Of a DNA stretch of 64,000 bases, positions 9,582-20,543 are shown in pieces. This DNA comes from Vitreoscilla filiformis. Its GTDB lineage: Bacteria; Pseudomonadota; Gammaproteobacteria; Burkholderiales; Burkholderiaceae_C. Location of the stretch: NCBI RefSeq assembly GCF_002222655.1, contig NZ_CP022423.1, positions 1,984,001 to 2,048,000 on the forward strand, given 5' to 3'. The position numbers were made by a program, and so were the translations under genes. The first letter of the stretch is position 1; every line of letters begins with the position of its first letter. The notes beneath the pieces were generated by a model. That model had not been told where the DNA came from. It made no database searches and saw only the letters and a program-made list of their open reading frames with translations.

Positions 9582-10601
9582 ATGAATCCGCCCGACCTCG
9601 ACGACGACACCCCCGCCGCCGCCACGCCCGACGTGCGCGCCCCGCGCCCGCGCATCGTGCGCCGTGCTGTGCATGGCGTGCTGCTGCTGGACAAGCCGCT
9701 GGGCCTGTCCAGCAACGACGCACTGCAAAAAGTCAAACGCCTGTTTCGCGCCGAGAAAGCCGGCCACACCGGCACGCTTGATCCCCTGGCCACGGGCCTG
9801 CTGCCGATTTGTTTTGGCGCGGCCACCAAGTTTTCGCAAGCCAGCCTCGAAGCCGACAAAGCCTACGAAGCGACGCTGCGCCTGGGCCAGCGCACCGTGG
9901 GCGGCGACCGCGAAGGCGAGGTGATCGAAGAAAAGCCGGTGAACGTCACGCCCGAGCAATTGCAGGCCGCGTGTGCGCGCTTTGTGGGGGAGATCGACCA
10001 GATCCCGCCCATGCATTCGGCACTGAAAAAAGACGGCAAAGCGCTCTACAAATACGCCCGTGCGGGTGTGGAGGTGGAGCGTCCGGCGCGGCGCATCACC
10101 ATTCACAGCCTTGACATCCTCTCGTGGGATGCTGAGGCGCTGCATTTGCGCATCGCCGTGCGCTGCACCAAGGGCACCTATGTGCGCACCTTGGCGGAGG
10201 ACATCGGCGCCGCGCTGGGTTGTGGCGCGCACCTGGCGGCCTTGCAGCGCACGGGCAGTGGCCGGTTGCGGGTGGCCGAGGCGCTGCCGCTCGACCAGCT
10301 CGAAGCCATGAGCGAAGCCGAGCGCGACGCGCTGCTGTATTCCCCGGACTGCATGCTGCACGACTGGCCCCAAGTCGTGCTGCCCCCAGCCGAGGCCGAG
10401 CGTTTCATCGCCGGCATGCGCCGCAAGGTGGCCCAGCCCGACGCCCCAGCGGTGCGCGTGTATGGCCCGAATCCTGCTGTCTTTTTAGGCAGCGCCCACA
10501 TCGAAGGCGGCGAGCTGATCGCAGACCGCCTGCTCAGCCCAGCCGAAGTGCAGGCGCTGATGCTGAATCCCCGAAACGCCCGTCAGGCCGTGATCGCCTG
10601 A
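9582..10601 (+). CDS. truB: tRNA pseudouridine(55) synthase TruB
   Basis: Makes pseudouridine 55 in the T-loop of tRNAs. 339 residues. The catalytic aspartate lies in G-T-L-D-P-L-A-T-G (about residue 67). The upstream H-G-V-L-L-L-D-K-P segment and the C-terminal PUA-like region complete the family layout. The first 28 or so residues are Asp/Ala/Arg-rich and not part of the fold; GTG codons further in could be the real start. Part of rbfA-truB-typA, a conserved translation cluster. Confidence 0.94.
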   Translation: MNPPDLDDDTPAAATPDVRAPRPRIVRRAVHGVLLLDKPLGLSSNDALQKVKRLFRAEKAGHTGTLDPLATGLLPICFGAATKFSQASLEADKAYEATLRLGQRTVGGDREGEVIEEKPVNVTPEQLQAACARFVGEIDQIPPMHSALKKDGKALYKYARAGVEVERPARRITIHSLDILSWDAEALHLRIAVRCTKGTYVRTLAEDIGAALGCGAHLAALQRTGSGRLRVAEALPLDQLEAMSEAERDALLYSPDCMLHDWPQVVLPPAEAERFIAGMRRKVAQPDAPAVRVYGPNPAVFLGSAHIEGGELIADRLLSPAEVQALMLNPRNARQAVIA

Positions 10602-10633
10602 CCTTCTCGCTTTAAGCACAAGGCCCCGAATCC

Positions 10634-12469
<1,836 letters not shown>

Positions 12470-12482
12470 CGGATCACGAGGG

Positions 12483-13547
12483 TCAGATGCTGGCCCCTCG
12501 ACCGACCCCCACCGCCTGAGGGGGTCGGGTTTTCCAGCGCCGGGTCAGGCGAGCCAGTGGGCGCTCGACCCACAAGTGGGCAGCCATGGCCGTGCCAATG
12601 CACATCACCACCACGGTGACGCTCACCCCGACAGGGGAGTTGGGCAGCAAATCGGCCAAATGTTGGGCGATGTGCCCGCCGTAGGCTTGGTGGAACAGGT
12701 AGATGCAATAAGAGCCTTCGCCCAACAGCACCAAGCTGGCGGGCACGCGCCAGCGGTGTCCGTGGCTGAGCGCCAGCAGCACCAGTGTCATGACCACCGT
12801 CACGCCAGCGCGCACCATGTTGCCGGTGGCGACGGTCAGCAGCACACCCAGGGCCACTGTGGCCCAGGTCAGTCGGGTGGGACGTTGTTGGGTCATGCGG
12901 TACGCCAGCATGCCCAGACCGAAGTAAGGGGCGAATGGAATCAGCAACCCTCGCCATAGCAGTGTGACTCCCACACTGTCCGGCCACGCTTGCTGCGATA
13001 GTTTCAAAACGATCGCCAACGTGAACCATCCCAAACACAGCGGGGTGATGTGGCGCATCCAACCACAGCGCCAGATGAGGGCAATGAGCAGGTAGAACTG
13101 AAGCTCGATTTCCAGCGTCCAATACACCCCGTCCACGTAGGCTTGCCCCAGCCAAGACGGCAGCATGGTGATGTTGGCTGCAAACGCACCCAAGCTGATG
13201 GACTCGCCACCCACCCATTGCCGCCACAGGGTGGTGAAGAGCATGGCGACCCAGAAAATCGGAAACAGGCGAAGAAACCGCGCCATGGCGAAGTCACTGA
13301 GGCTGCGGCAGTGGTTCAAGGTCAGGCTGATGACAAAACCGCTGATCATGAAGAAAGCGGAAACACCATTGCCGCCGGGTGTCCAGGGCCACAGCCAACC
13401 TGGCCCTGGCATGGGGGTGCCGGGGAATGCTTCCAAAACCGACTCGGTGGTGTGAAACACCACCACAACCAGGGCTGCGAGGCCCCGGAGGGCATCGAGT
13501 TCGCTGAATCGGTGATCGGTGGCGCGCGCAGGAGCAGGGATCGACAT
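12483..13547 (-). CDS. Acyltransferase family 3 membrane protein (OafA-like)
   Basis: Integral membrane O-acyltransferase that transfers acyl (often acetyl) groups to cell-surface polysaccharide or other exported molecules; the acceptor is unknown. 354 residues. The N-terminal family motif L-D-A-L-R-G-L-A-A...F-H (Arg and His) starts at about residue 17, followed by about ten hydrophobic helices. The ATG at 13547 is chosen; a TTG at 13565 would add six residues. No clear Shine-Dalgarno. It follows the DMT transporter gene on the same strand, with only about 20 nt between them. No surface-polysaccharide genes are nearby. Confidence 0.85.
   Translation of the reverse strand: MSIPAPARATDHRFSELDALRGLAALVVVVFHTTESVLEAFPGTPMPGPGWLWPWTPGGNGVSAFFMISGFVISLTLNHCRSLSDFAMARFLRLFPIFWVAMLFTTLWRQWVGGESISLGAFAANITMLPSWLGQAYVDGVYWTLEIELQFYLLIALIWRCGWMRHITPLCLGWFTLAIVLKLSQQAWPDSVGVTLLWRGLLIPFAPYFGLGMLAYRMTQQRPTRLTWATVALGVLLTVATGNMVRAGVTVVMTLVLLALSHGHRWRVPASLVLLGEGSYCIYLFHQAYGGHIAQHLADLLPNSPVGVSVTVVVMCIGTAMAAHLWVERPLARLTRRWKTRPPQAVGVGRGASI
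12502..12533 (+). terminator. Intrinsic terminator of typA
   Basis: 9-bp stem CCGACCCCC (12502-12510) with GGGGGTCGG (12520-12528), 9-nt loop, then G and TTTT. It is 32 nt past the typA stop and lies inside the last codons of the convergent acyltransferase gene. Confidence 0.8.
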
Positions 13548-13566
13548 GGGGCGAGATGCTTTCAAT

Positions 13567-14478
13567 TCAGCGGCGGGAAGAAATCCAGATGCCGGCCACG
13601 ATCAGACCGAAGGCCCCGGCGTGAAACCACTGAGGCGCTTCACCCAGCCAGAGAGCCGAGAACAGGGCGGCGAAAACAGGCGTTAGGTTAACGAAAAAAC
13701 TGGCGGTGGCCGGGCCCACGGTGGCTACGCCTAATCCCCAGCAGCGATAGGCAATGAGCGATGGACCCACGGCCACATACAACAAGATCAGCAGCACAGG
13801 CCATCCCCACTCCCAGGATGCGGGGCTGAGGTGGGCTTCCACACCCGCTGACAGCCCGCACCACACCAAGCCAAAGCTGATTTGCACCGCCAAAAAGCCT
13901 GCCCAATCCCAGTTCGGGCGTTGATCGCCTTGCATCGAAGCTGGCGGGCGGGCCAACAGCCAGCTGTAAAAGCCCCAGCTCAAAATGGCCAGCACCATCA
14001 GCAGATCGCCCGGCACGAAGTGCAACGTCAGCAACTGGGTCAACGAGCCGCGTGAGATCACCAGCATCACCCCCAGCAGGGAGAGCAGGGCGCCGAGCAG
14101 CTCACGGCCCCGTGGGCGTACGCCGTAGAACAGCGCCCCGATGGCCAGCATCCACACGGGTGAACTGGCTGTAATCAGCGTGGCATTGAGCGGGCTGGAG
14201 GTGTGCAGCGCCAGGTACTGAAGTGCGTTGTAGCTGCCCATGCCCAGCAAGCCCAACAAACTGAGGTAGCGCCAGCGGGCACGCAGTGCGGGCCAGTCTC
14301 GCAGTGCGGCGTGGCCCAGGGGCCACAGCAGGCACAAAGCCAGCGACCAGCGCACAAAGTTCAATGCCACCGGCGGGGCGATGCCCACAGCCAACTTGCC
14401 GATCACCGCATTCCCGGCCCACAGCAGGGGCGGTAAGGTCAACAGCAAGGCCATGCGCAGGGTCAGGGAGTGGGTCAT
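13567..14478 (-). CDS. EamA/DMT-family permease
   Basis: Inner-membrane exporter of the drug/metabolite transporter superfamily, with two EamA repeats and about ten hydrophobic helices in 303 residues. Recognisable features are the N-terminal L-W-A-G-N-A-V-I-G-K segment and the second-repeat V-G-P-S-L-I-A-Y-R-C-W...N-L-T-P-V-F-A pattern. The ATG at 14478 places the first helix directly after a short cytosolic tail; longer starts add no domain. Substrate not predictable. Probably transcribed with the downstream acyltransferase gene; divergent from the quinone reductase. Confidence 0.88.
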   Translation of the reverse strand: MTHSLTLRMALLLTLPPLLWAGNAVIGKLAVGIAPPVALNFVRWSLALCLLWPLGHAALRDWPALRARWRYLSLLGLLGMGSYNALQYLALHTSSPLNATLITASSPVWMLAIGALFYGVRPRGRELLGALLSLLGVMLVISRGSLTQLLTLHFVPGDLLMVLAILSWGFYSWLLARPPASMQGDQRPNWDWAGFLAVQISFGLVWCGLSAGVEAHLSPASWEWGWPVLLILLYVAVGPSLIAYRCWGLGVATVGPATASFFVNLTPVFAALFSALWLGEAPQWFHAGAFGLIVAGIWISSRR

Positions 14479-14569
14479 GAAACAGTCGGTGGAAAAAGAG
14501 AGAGGCTCTGCACAATGGGCTGAAGGCTGGCACGATAACGCACTCAGTTTTTTTCGGAGCCCCCTTGAA

Positions 14570-15571
14570 ATGTCCTTGAACAGCCAAACCGTTCGCATCC
14601 ACGCCTTTGGTGGCCCCGATCAACTCGTGCTGGAAACCGTTCCAGTTGCTTCACCCGCGCCCGGTGAGGTTTGTATCGGCCATCGCGCCATTGGCTTAAA
14701 TTTCATCGACGTGTACCAGCGCACCGGGCTGTATCCGAATGCCCTGCCGCTGGCGTTGGGCATGGAAGGTGCGGGGGTGGTCGAGGCGGTGGGAGACGGG
14801 GTCACCCACTTGGCGGTGGGAGATCGGGTGGCCTATGCCAGCATGCCGCCGGGCGGCTACTGCGAGCGTCGGGTGATGCCTGCGCAGTGCGTGGTGCGTT
14901 TGCCCGATGCGATCAGCTTCGAGGAAGGCGCCGCGATGATGCTCAAGGGGCTGACGGTGCAATACCTGCTGCGCCAGACCCAACCCCAAGGGGGTTTGCA
15001 CCCCGGCGATTTCATTTTGTTCCACGCCGCAGCGGGGGGCGTGGGGTTGATCGCATGCCAATGGGCGCGGGCGATGGGGTTGCGCCTCATCGCCACAGCG
15101 GGCAGTGATGAAAAATGTGCCCTGGCCTTGGCCCATGGCGCGGCGTACGCCATCAACTACCGCACGGAGGATTTCGTGGCGCGGGTGTTAGAGATCACCG
15201 GCGGCGCCAAAGTCAAAGCGGTGTACGACTCGGTGGGGGCCGACACGTTCATGAAGTCGCTCGACTGCCTCGCACCGTTTGGCTTGATGGCCACGTATGG
15301 CAACGCTTCGGGCAAGGTGCCGCCGGTGGACATTGGTGTGCTGGCGGCCAAAGGGTCACTCTACGTCACCCGACCCACGTTGTTCACGTTCTTGGCCAGC
15401 CGTGAGCGCACTCAAGCCATGGCCGACGATTTATTCGGCATGGTCACGTCCGGGGCGGTGAAGATTCGCATCGATCAGCGCTATGCGCTGGCCGATGTCG
15501 CCCAGGCCCATCGGGATTTGGAAGCACGGCAGACCACCGGCTCCAGCATCCTGCTGCCTCAGGGCTGCTGA
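14570..15571 (+). CDS. NADPH:quinone oxidoreductase (QOR/zeta-crystallin type)
   Basis: Medium-chain dehydrogenase/reductase without catalytic zinc that reduces quinones with NADPH. 333 residues. N-terminal GroES-like domain (G-L-N-F-I-D-V-Y-Q-R-T-G-L-Y and G-M-E-G-A-G-V-V-E), then Rossmann domain with A-A-A-G-G-V-G at about residue 155. Closest in layout to E. coli QorA. The ATG at 14570 follows CGGAG by about 10 nt. The 3' end overlaps the convergent GNAT gene by 13 bp. Confidence 0.92.
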   Translation: MSLNSQTVRIHAFGGPDQLVLETVPVASPAPGEVCIGHRAIGLNFIDVYQRTGLYPNALPLALGMEGAGVVEAVGDGVTHLAVGDRVAYASMPPGGYCERRVMPAQCVVRLPDAISFEEGAAMMLKGLTVQYLLRQTQPQGGLHPGDFILFHAAAGGVGLIACQWARAMGLRLIATAGSDEKCALALAHGAAYAINYRTEDFVARVLEITGGAKVKAVYDSVGADTFMKSLDCLAPFGLMATYGNASGKVPPVDIGVLAAKGSLYVTRPTLFTFLASRERTQAMADDLFGMVTSGAVKIRIDQRYALADVAQAHRDLEARQTTGSSILLPQGC

Positions 15572-15852
15572 ACGTCGGCCCACTCGGGGTGGCGGCGCAG
15601 GTAAACGGCCACGTAGCTGCATGTGGGCCGAACTTTCAGCCCATTTGCGCGGGCGTGTTGCAGGGCTGCGACCACCAGTTGGGCTGCGATGCCCCGGCCC
15701 TCTAACGCCTGCGGAACGCCGGTGTGGTAGATGTCCAGCACGCTGTTGTTCAAACGGTAGGCGGCTTGGCACAGCAGGCCATCAACCCTCGCCTCAAAAC
15801 GCGCGGCATCCGGGTTGTGGGTGACGGTGAGGGCGGTGGGCGTGTGGGCCAT
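15559..15852 (-). CDS. Small GNAT-fold N-acetyltransferase (YjdJ/NATD1-like)
   Basis: 97-residue single-domain acetyl-CoA-dependent transferase of the small COG2388 type. The acetyl-CoA loop region is G-V-P-Q-A-L-E-G-R-G-I-A-A-Q-L, followed by the typical C-terminal V-R-P-T-C-S-Y-V...F/Y-L-R-R-H-P-E-W signature. Length matches the family. The substrate is not known. It lies just downstream of yaeQ on the same strand (25 nt gap) and probably shares its transcript. Confidence 0.85.
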   Translation of the reverse strand: MAHTPTALTVTHNPDAARFEARVDGLLCQAAYRLNNSVLDIYHTGVPQALEGRGIAAQLVVAALQHARANGLKVRPTCSYVAVYLRRHPEWADVQQP

Positions 15853-15877
15853 GGTGCGTCGAAAGAAAGAGGGCGGA

Positions 15878-16444
15878 TCAGCGTGACGAGCGCCGGGCCT
15901 TCAGGCTCAACGGCTCCAATTCGACGGATTGTTGCGCGTCGCTGACCCAAATGTGCCCGTCTTGCACCGTGATTTGCAGTTGCATGCTGCGTGCGGCCAG
16001 CCCGGCCAGCGCCCGGCTGGCTTCGGTCGGCACTTGCCAGACTTCCAGGTTGTCCAGCCGCGCCACCTTGCCTTGCAGCGCTTGCCACCAAATCGGCACG
16101 CTGCTCGCGTAGGCCCACAGCCGCACCTGTTCGGAACGGCCACAGGCTTTGGCCAAGCGCCGGTCGTCCGGTTGTCCGACTTCGATCCACTGCACCAACT
16201 CGCCAGTGAGATCGCGCTGCCACAGATCGGGCTCGTCCGTGTCGGACAAGCCGGCGGCAAACTCCAACCGGCCTCGCAGGTCGTCCGCCGGAACGGACAG
16301 TGCAAAAGCCAGCACCCGCATCATGAGGCGTTCGTCGGTTTCCGACGGATGCCGCGCCAAGGTGAGCGCGTGGTCGGCGTACAACGCCCGATCCATGTCG
16401 GCGATCTGCAATTGGGCTTTGTAGACGATCGATTTCAGCGCCAT
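15878..16444 (-). CDS. yaeQ: YaeQ family protein
   Basis: 188-residue conserved proteobacterial protein with a PD-(D/E)xK-nuclease-like fold; no firm biochemical role. The N-terminus M-A-L-K-S-I-V-Y-K-A, H-P-S-E-T-D-E-R-L-M-M-R and D-E-P-D-L-W motifs are diagnostic. The ATG at 16444 lies 27 nt downstream of the rhlE stop on the same strand, so helicase, yaeQ and the small GNAT may form one unit. Confidence 0.9.
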   Translation of the reverse strand: MALKSIVYKAQLQIADMDRALYADHALTLARHPSETDERLMMRVLAFALSVPADDLRGRLEFAAGLSDTDEPDLWQRDLTGELVQWIEVGQPDDRRLAKACGRSEQVRLWAYASSVPIWWQALQGKVARLDNLEVWQVPTEASRALAGLAARSMQLQITVQDGHIWVSDAQQSVELEPLSLKARRSSR

Positions 16445-16471
16445 GACGGGGGGCCTTTCTGCGGTGGGGGA

Positions 16472-18022
16472 TCAGTCCTTGCGCGGCGCGCGCGGCTTGC
16501 TGAAACCCTCTTCACGGCGGGCACCCGGGTGAGCGGTGCGCGGGCCACGCTCGGGGCGGTCGTGGTTGAAGCGCGGACGCTCGTGCGGATGACGATCTTG
16601 GAAGCTGCCGCGATCACCGAAGGCCGGGCGCTCACCGTGGCCGCGATCCAGGTGTTGGCCTGGGTCGCGGCGCTCGTTGAAACGGTCGCCATCGGCACGC
16701 GGCTCGAAGCTGCGTTCGCCACCGAAACGGCCACCCCGGTCGAAGCCACCACGATCGCCAAAACGCGGGCCGCTGCGCGGGCCGCGATCGCCAAAGCGAG
16801 CACCGCCGCCACGCGGGCCGCCCCGGTTGGTGCGGCTCACCAAATCAGGCACCGGACGGGTCGGTTCCAAGCCGGACACCGTGGCCACCGGGATCGGCTG
16901 CGTGGTGTAGTGCTGGATGCGGCGGATCATCGGAATGTCACGGCGCTCGGCCAGCGTCACGGCCTTGCCAGAGCGACCGGCACGGCCAGTGCGACCGATG
17001 CGGTGTACGTAATCCTCGGCCTTGAGCGGCAGACCGTAGTTGATGACGTGGGTGATGGTGGGCACGTCGATGCCGCGTGCGGCCACGTCGGTGGCCACCA
17101 AAATGCGCAACTGGCGGTTGCGCAGACCTTGCAGCACGCGGTTGCGGCGGCCTTGCGGCATGCCACCGTGCAGCGACGCCACAGCGTGGCCCAGCTCGCC
17201 CAAGCGATCCGCCAGCAAGTCGGCATCGACTTGGGTGCTGGTGAAGACCACGGCTTGGTCCAGCTCGCGCTCGGTCAGCAGGTGATCCAGCAGGGCGTGT
17301 TTGTGGTCGAGATCGTCGGCCCACAGGATTTGCTGCTCGATGTTCTCGTGCTTCTCGGTGTGGGCGGCGATTTCGATGCGCTCGACGTCGGCCTTTTGCA
17401 GGCGCTGCGCCAGGCGACCCACTTCACCCGCAAAGGTGGCGCTGGCCATCAGGGTTTGGCGGCCAGCCGGCAGTTCGTCGGCGATGCGTTCGATGTCTTC
17501 GATGAAGCCCATGTCCAGCATGCGGTCGGCTTCGTCCAGCACCAGCATGTCGACGTTGGACAGAATGGCCTTGCCGCTTTCAATGTGGTCGATCAGACGG
17601 CCGGGGGTGGCGATCAGGATGTCCAACGGGCCACGCAGGGCCTTGATCTGGGCCGGGTAGGGCACGCCGCCCACCACGCTGGTGACGGACAGCCACTGCA
17701 CATGGCGGCCATAGTTGGAAGCGGCCTTGGCCACTTGCATGCTCAGTTCGCGGGTGGGCACCAGCACGAGGATGCGCGGACCCTTGACTTCGCCACGCTT
17801 GGGCTTGTTGGCCGGATCCTTGCGGGCTTCCAGCACTTTCATCAGGGCGGGCAGCACGAAGGCGGCGGTTTTGCCGCTGCCGGTGCTGGAGCAAACGCGC
17901 AGGTCTTTCCCGGCCAAAGCGGCGGGAATGGCGTGGGCTTGGACGTCGGTGGGGTTTTCGTAACCAGCGGTGCTCAGGGCGCGCACCAGGGCCTCGTCGA
18001 GGCCAAGGGATTCAAAGCTCAT
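16472..18022 (-). CDS. rhlE: DEAD-box ATP-dependent RNA helicase (RhlE type)
   Basis: ATP-dependent RNA remodelling enzyme for ribosome assembly and mRNA turnover, often cold-induced. 516 residues. Q-motif (F-E-S-L-G...Q), Walker A S-S-T-G-S-G-K-T at about residue 45, P-T-R-E-L, D-E-A-D, S-A-T and H-R-I-G-R-T-G-R-A-G-R are present. After about residue 385 comes a roughly 130-residue Arg/Gly/Asp/Phe-rich low-complexity tail. The ATG at 18022 gives the normal N-terminus M-S-F-E-S-L; a longer frame adds 11 unrelated residues. Confidence 0.93.
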   Translation of the reverse strand: MSFESLGLDEALVRALSTAGYENPTDVQAHAIPAALAGKDLRVCSSTGSGKTAAFVLPALMKVLEARKDPANKPKRGEVKGPRILVLVPTRELSMQVAKAASNYGRHVQWLSVTSVVGGVPYPAQIKALRGPLDILIATPGRLIDHIESGKAILSNVDMLVLDEADRMLDMGFIEDIERIADELPAGRQTLMASATFAGEVGRLAQRLQKADVERIEIAAHTEKHENIEQQILWADDLDHKHALLDHLLTERELDQAVVFTSTQVDADLLADRLGELGHAVASLHGGMPQGRRNRVLQGLRNRQLRILVATDVAARGIDVPTITHVINYGLPLKAEDYVHRIGRTGRAGRSGKAVTLAERRDIPMIRRIQHYTTQPIPVATVSGLEPTRPVPDLVSRTNRGGPRGGGARFGDRGPRSGPRFGDRGGFDRGGRFGGERSFEPRADGDRFNERRDPGQHLDRGHGERPAFGDRGSFQDRHPHERPRFNHDRPERGPRTAHPGARREEGFSKPRAPRKD

Positions 18023-18223
18023 GAATGATCCAGTGACGCAGGGTGCCTCCCACATGTTGGGGGCACTGCGTGCGGTGGGGCAAACATCGCCGCCGACCGC
18101 GATCTGTCATCACCCGCCGAAGGGCGCAGTGAGCAGACCTACGCGGACACAAGAGCCTCAGCAGCGTGAGGCGCGCGTCAGCGCGAGAGGGAGGTCAGAG
18201 GGGATGGACGTATTGCCAGAGGG

Positions 18224-18267
18224 CCTGTGAGATTCACAGGTTGGCTAAAAGGCAATCCGCCATTGTA
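18224..18267 (-). promoter_or_regulatory. Putative rhlE promoter -10 and 5'-end hairpin
   Basis: Minus-strand TACAAT (18262-18267) would start an mRNA near 18255 with a leader of about 230 nt. Close to that 5' end is a perfect 7-bp inverted repeat CCTGTGA/TCACAGG (18224-18240, 3-nt loop). No good -35 is visible. The rest of the 343-bp gap 18023-18365 holds no gene that I can support and no clear promoter for the TonB receptor gene. Confidence 0.35.
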
Positions 18268-18365
18268 CGGGTAAACGCTCAAGCGTGCTCGACAACGGAT
18301 GATGATGCTGTAGGGCTATTCGCACACAATCACGGCCCGCTGAATGAGTCGTGAGGTGAGCAGGC

Positions 18366-20540
18366 ATGAAGAAGCAGAGCTGGCCAGTGAGCACGTCGTG
18401 CGCTGTCTGGGTGTGGGCCTCTTGGGCTGGAGTGGCCTGGGCACAGGCGCCGGTCGCAGCGCCTGCCGCGTCGGCCCCGGCGTCCGCGCCAGAGATTCAG
18501 GACGTGGAAATCAGCGGCCAACGCCAGTCTGACACCGAGCAGCGTCGGCGCTCGACCGCCAGCAAAATCGTCATCGGTCGGGAGGACATTGAGCGTTTTG
18601 GCAGTACATCGCTTGGTGACATCCTCAAGCGTCTGCCCGGTGTGACCGTGCAAGGTGGCAGCCAAGTGCGCATGCGCGGCCTCGGTGGGGGGTACACCCA
18701 AATCCTCATCGATGGGGAGCGGGTGCAAGCGGGGCTGTCCTTGGATTCGCTGGATCCTGAGCAGGTCGAGCGCATTGAGATTTTGCGGGCCCCTACGGCG
18801 GAGACGGGCGCCCGGGCCATTGCTGGCACGATCAGCATCATCACCCGCGAGAACCGGCGCCGGCGCATGAACGACCTCAAGCTCACGCTGGGCCACGAAG
18901 GGGATGCTTGGCAGCCGCGTGCAGCCTGGTCACGCGAAGACCAGTGGGGTGGGATGGATTACAACCTGTCCCTGATTTGGGCGGCGCCGGACAGCGCATC
19001 CGACAGCCTCCTACACACCGTCAACACGGATCCCGACCCCTCGCTCGGCACGGATCGGCAAGAGCGCATTCACACCGATGCAAGCAGCCGGGTTTTGCAT
19101 GCCCGTGCGCGGTTGCAATGGCGGGGCCAAGAGGGGGAACAGTTCACCCTCACGCCCATCCTGGGGTGGATTCCGTCGGAGAACACATCCTCCAGCCACA
19201 TGCTGCCGGGGGCCACCGGGGGGGTGCCCTATGACCGCAGCGCCGCCAGCACGGACACGCAGGTGAACTTTGCGCGCCTCAACGCCACGTGGCGCCGGCC
19301 AGTGGGGCCAGGGCGGCTGGAGTGGCAAGGCAGCGTCGGGCGTTCGAGTGTTCGCAGCCGGACGCTGCGGCAGGAGTGGCTGGGCCGCAGCGTCACCGAC
19401 TATGACGACGAGAGCCAGACCCAAGGCCGTTCCGCCCGGTTGCAGTGGAAATACAGCGTGCTCTTGGGTGAGGATCACAACTTGGTCAGCGGTTTGGAGT
19501 GGGAGCGTGAGCGTCGCACCGAGGAGCGCACCAGCTTGGAAAACGGCGTGCCCGCTTCGACCGACTTTGGAGCCAACTACCAAGCCCAGGTGAACCGCGT
19601 GGCCGGTTATGTGCAAGACGAATGGAGCCTCTCCCGGCAGTGGGCAGCACATGCGGGGCTGCGCGGTGAGTTGCTGCAAACCCGGGGAGACAGTGCCGAC
19701 GGGATCACCCGCAATCGCAGTGAGGTGTGGTCGCCCATGCTGCACCTGTTGTGGAAGCCTGAGCCTCGCAGCCGTGACCAAGTGCGGTTGAGTCTGACGC
19801 GCAGTTATCGCTCACCTGATTTGGGTCAGCTCACGGGGGCGTCGTGGTCTTCCAAGGGCACCAACAGCCCGACCAACCCGGATCGCCGAGGCAATCCAGA
19901 TTTGCGTCCGGAACTGGCCACGGGGCTGGATCTGGCTGTGGAGCATTACCTGCCGCAAGGGGGGATGCTGAGTGTGTCGCTGTTCGAGCGCCGCCTCAGT
20001 GATTACATCCGCACCCTGGTGACGGCAACGCCTCAGGCCGATGGCACGCTGCGCTACGTCTCGCAGCCGCTCAACCAAGGGCGAGCGACGACACGCGGCA
20101 TCGAGATGGAGGCCAAGTTCAACCTGCGCAGCGTCTGGGCCAACGCCCCGGACACCGATTTGCGCTTCAACCTCAGCCTGTATCGCTCTCGGGTGGATGG
20201 TGTGGCAGGCCCCGATAACCGTTTGGACCAGCAAGCCGATGGCACGCTCAACATCGGGGTCGATCACAAAATCGGTTCGGTGATGTTGGGGGGCAATTAC
20301 GGTTACACCCCCGGCTACACCACCCGTTTGAGCGACAACCAATGGGCGGTGCGCAATGACCGTCGTTCGCTCGATGTGTACGCCCAATGGCAAGTGCGGC
20401 CCGACATGCGTTGGCGCTTGTCGGCGTCCAACCTGCTGGCGCGTGACAGTGAATCCAGCAGCATCGTCGGCACTGAAACCGCCACGACGCTGGCCTCAAC
20501 CGCCCCGCAGTGGCGTTTGCAACTGGAGTTCAAGCTTTGA
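18366..20540 (+). CDS. TonB-dependent outer-membrane receptor
   Basis: Outer-membrane beta-barrel that imports a ligand (siderophore, cobalamin, sugar or similar) using TonB energy. 724 residues. Signal peptide M-K-K-Q...W-A with likely cleavage after A-W-A (about residue 26), a TonB-box-like E-I-Q-D-V-E-I, plug domain about 55-165 (G-D-I-L-K-R-L-P-G-V-T, I-L-I-D-G-E-R-V, I-E-I-L-R-A-P-T), then the barrel with a C-terminal F-K-L end. Substrate not predictable; no Fur-box-like sequence found upstream. The stop is only 3 nt from the end of the convergent regulator gene. Confidence 0.9.
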   Translation: MKKQSWPVSTSCAVWVWASWAGVAWAQAPVAAPAASAPASAPEIQDVEISGQRQSDTEQRRRSTASKIVIGREDIERFGSTSLGDILKRLPGVTVQGGSQVRMRGLGGGYTQILIDGERVQAGLSLDSLDPEQVERIEILRAPTAETGARAIAGTISIITRENRRRRMNDLKLTLGHEGDAWQPRAAWSREDQWGGMDYNLSLIWAAPDSASDSLLHTVNTDPDPSLGTDRQERIHTDASSRVLHARARLQWRGQEGEQFTLTPILGWIPSENTSSSHMLPGATGGVPYDRSAASTDTQVNFARLNATWRRPVGPGRLEWQGSVGRSSVRSRTLRQEWLGRSVTDYDDESQTQGRSARLQWKYSVLLGEDHNLVSGLEWERERRTEERTSLENGVPASTDFGANYQAQVNRVAGYVQDEWSLSRQWAAHAGLRGELLQTRGDSADGITRNRSEVWSPMLHLLWKPEPRSRDQVRLSLTRSYRSPDLGQLTGASWSSKGTNSPTNPDRRGNPDLRPELATGLDLAVEHYLPQGGMLSVSLFERRLSDYIRTLVTATPQADGTLRYVSQPLNQGRATTRGIEMEAKFNLRSVWANAPDTDLRFNLSLYRSRVDGVAGPDNRLDQQADGTLNIGVDHKIGSVMLGGNYGYTPGYTTRLSDNQWAVRNDRRSLDVYAQWQVRPDMRWRLSASNLLARDSESSSIVGTETATTLASTAPQWRLQLEFKL

Positions 20541-20543
20541 ACG

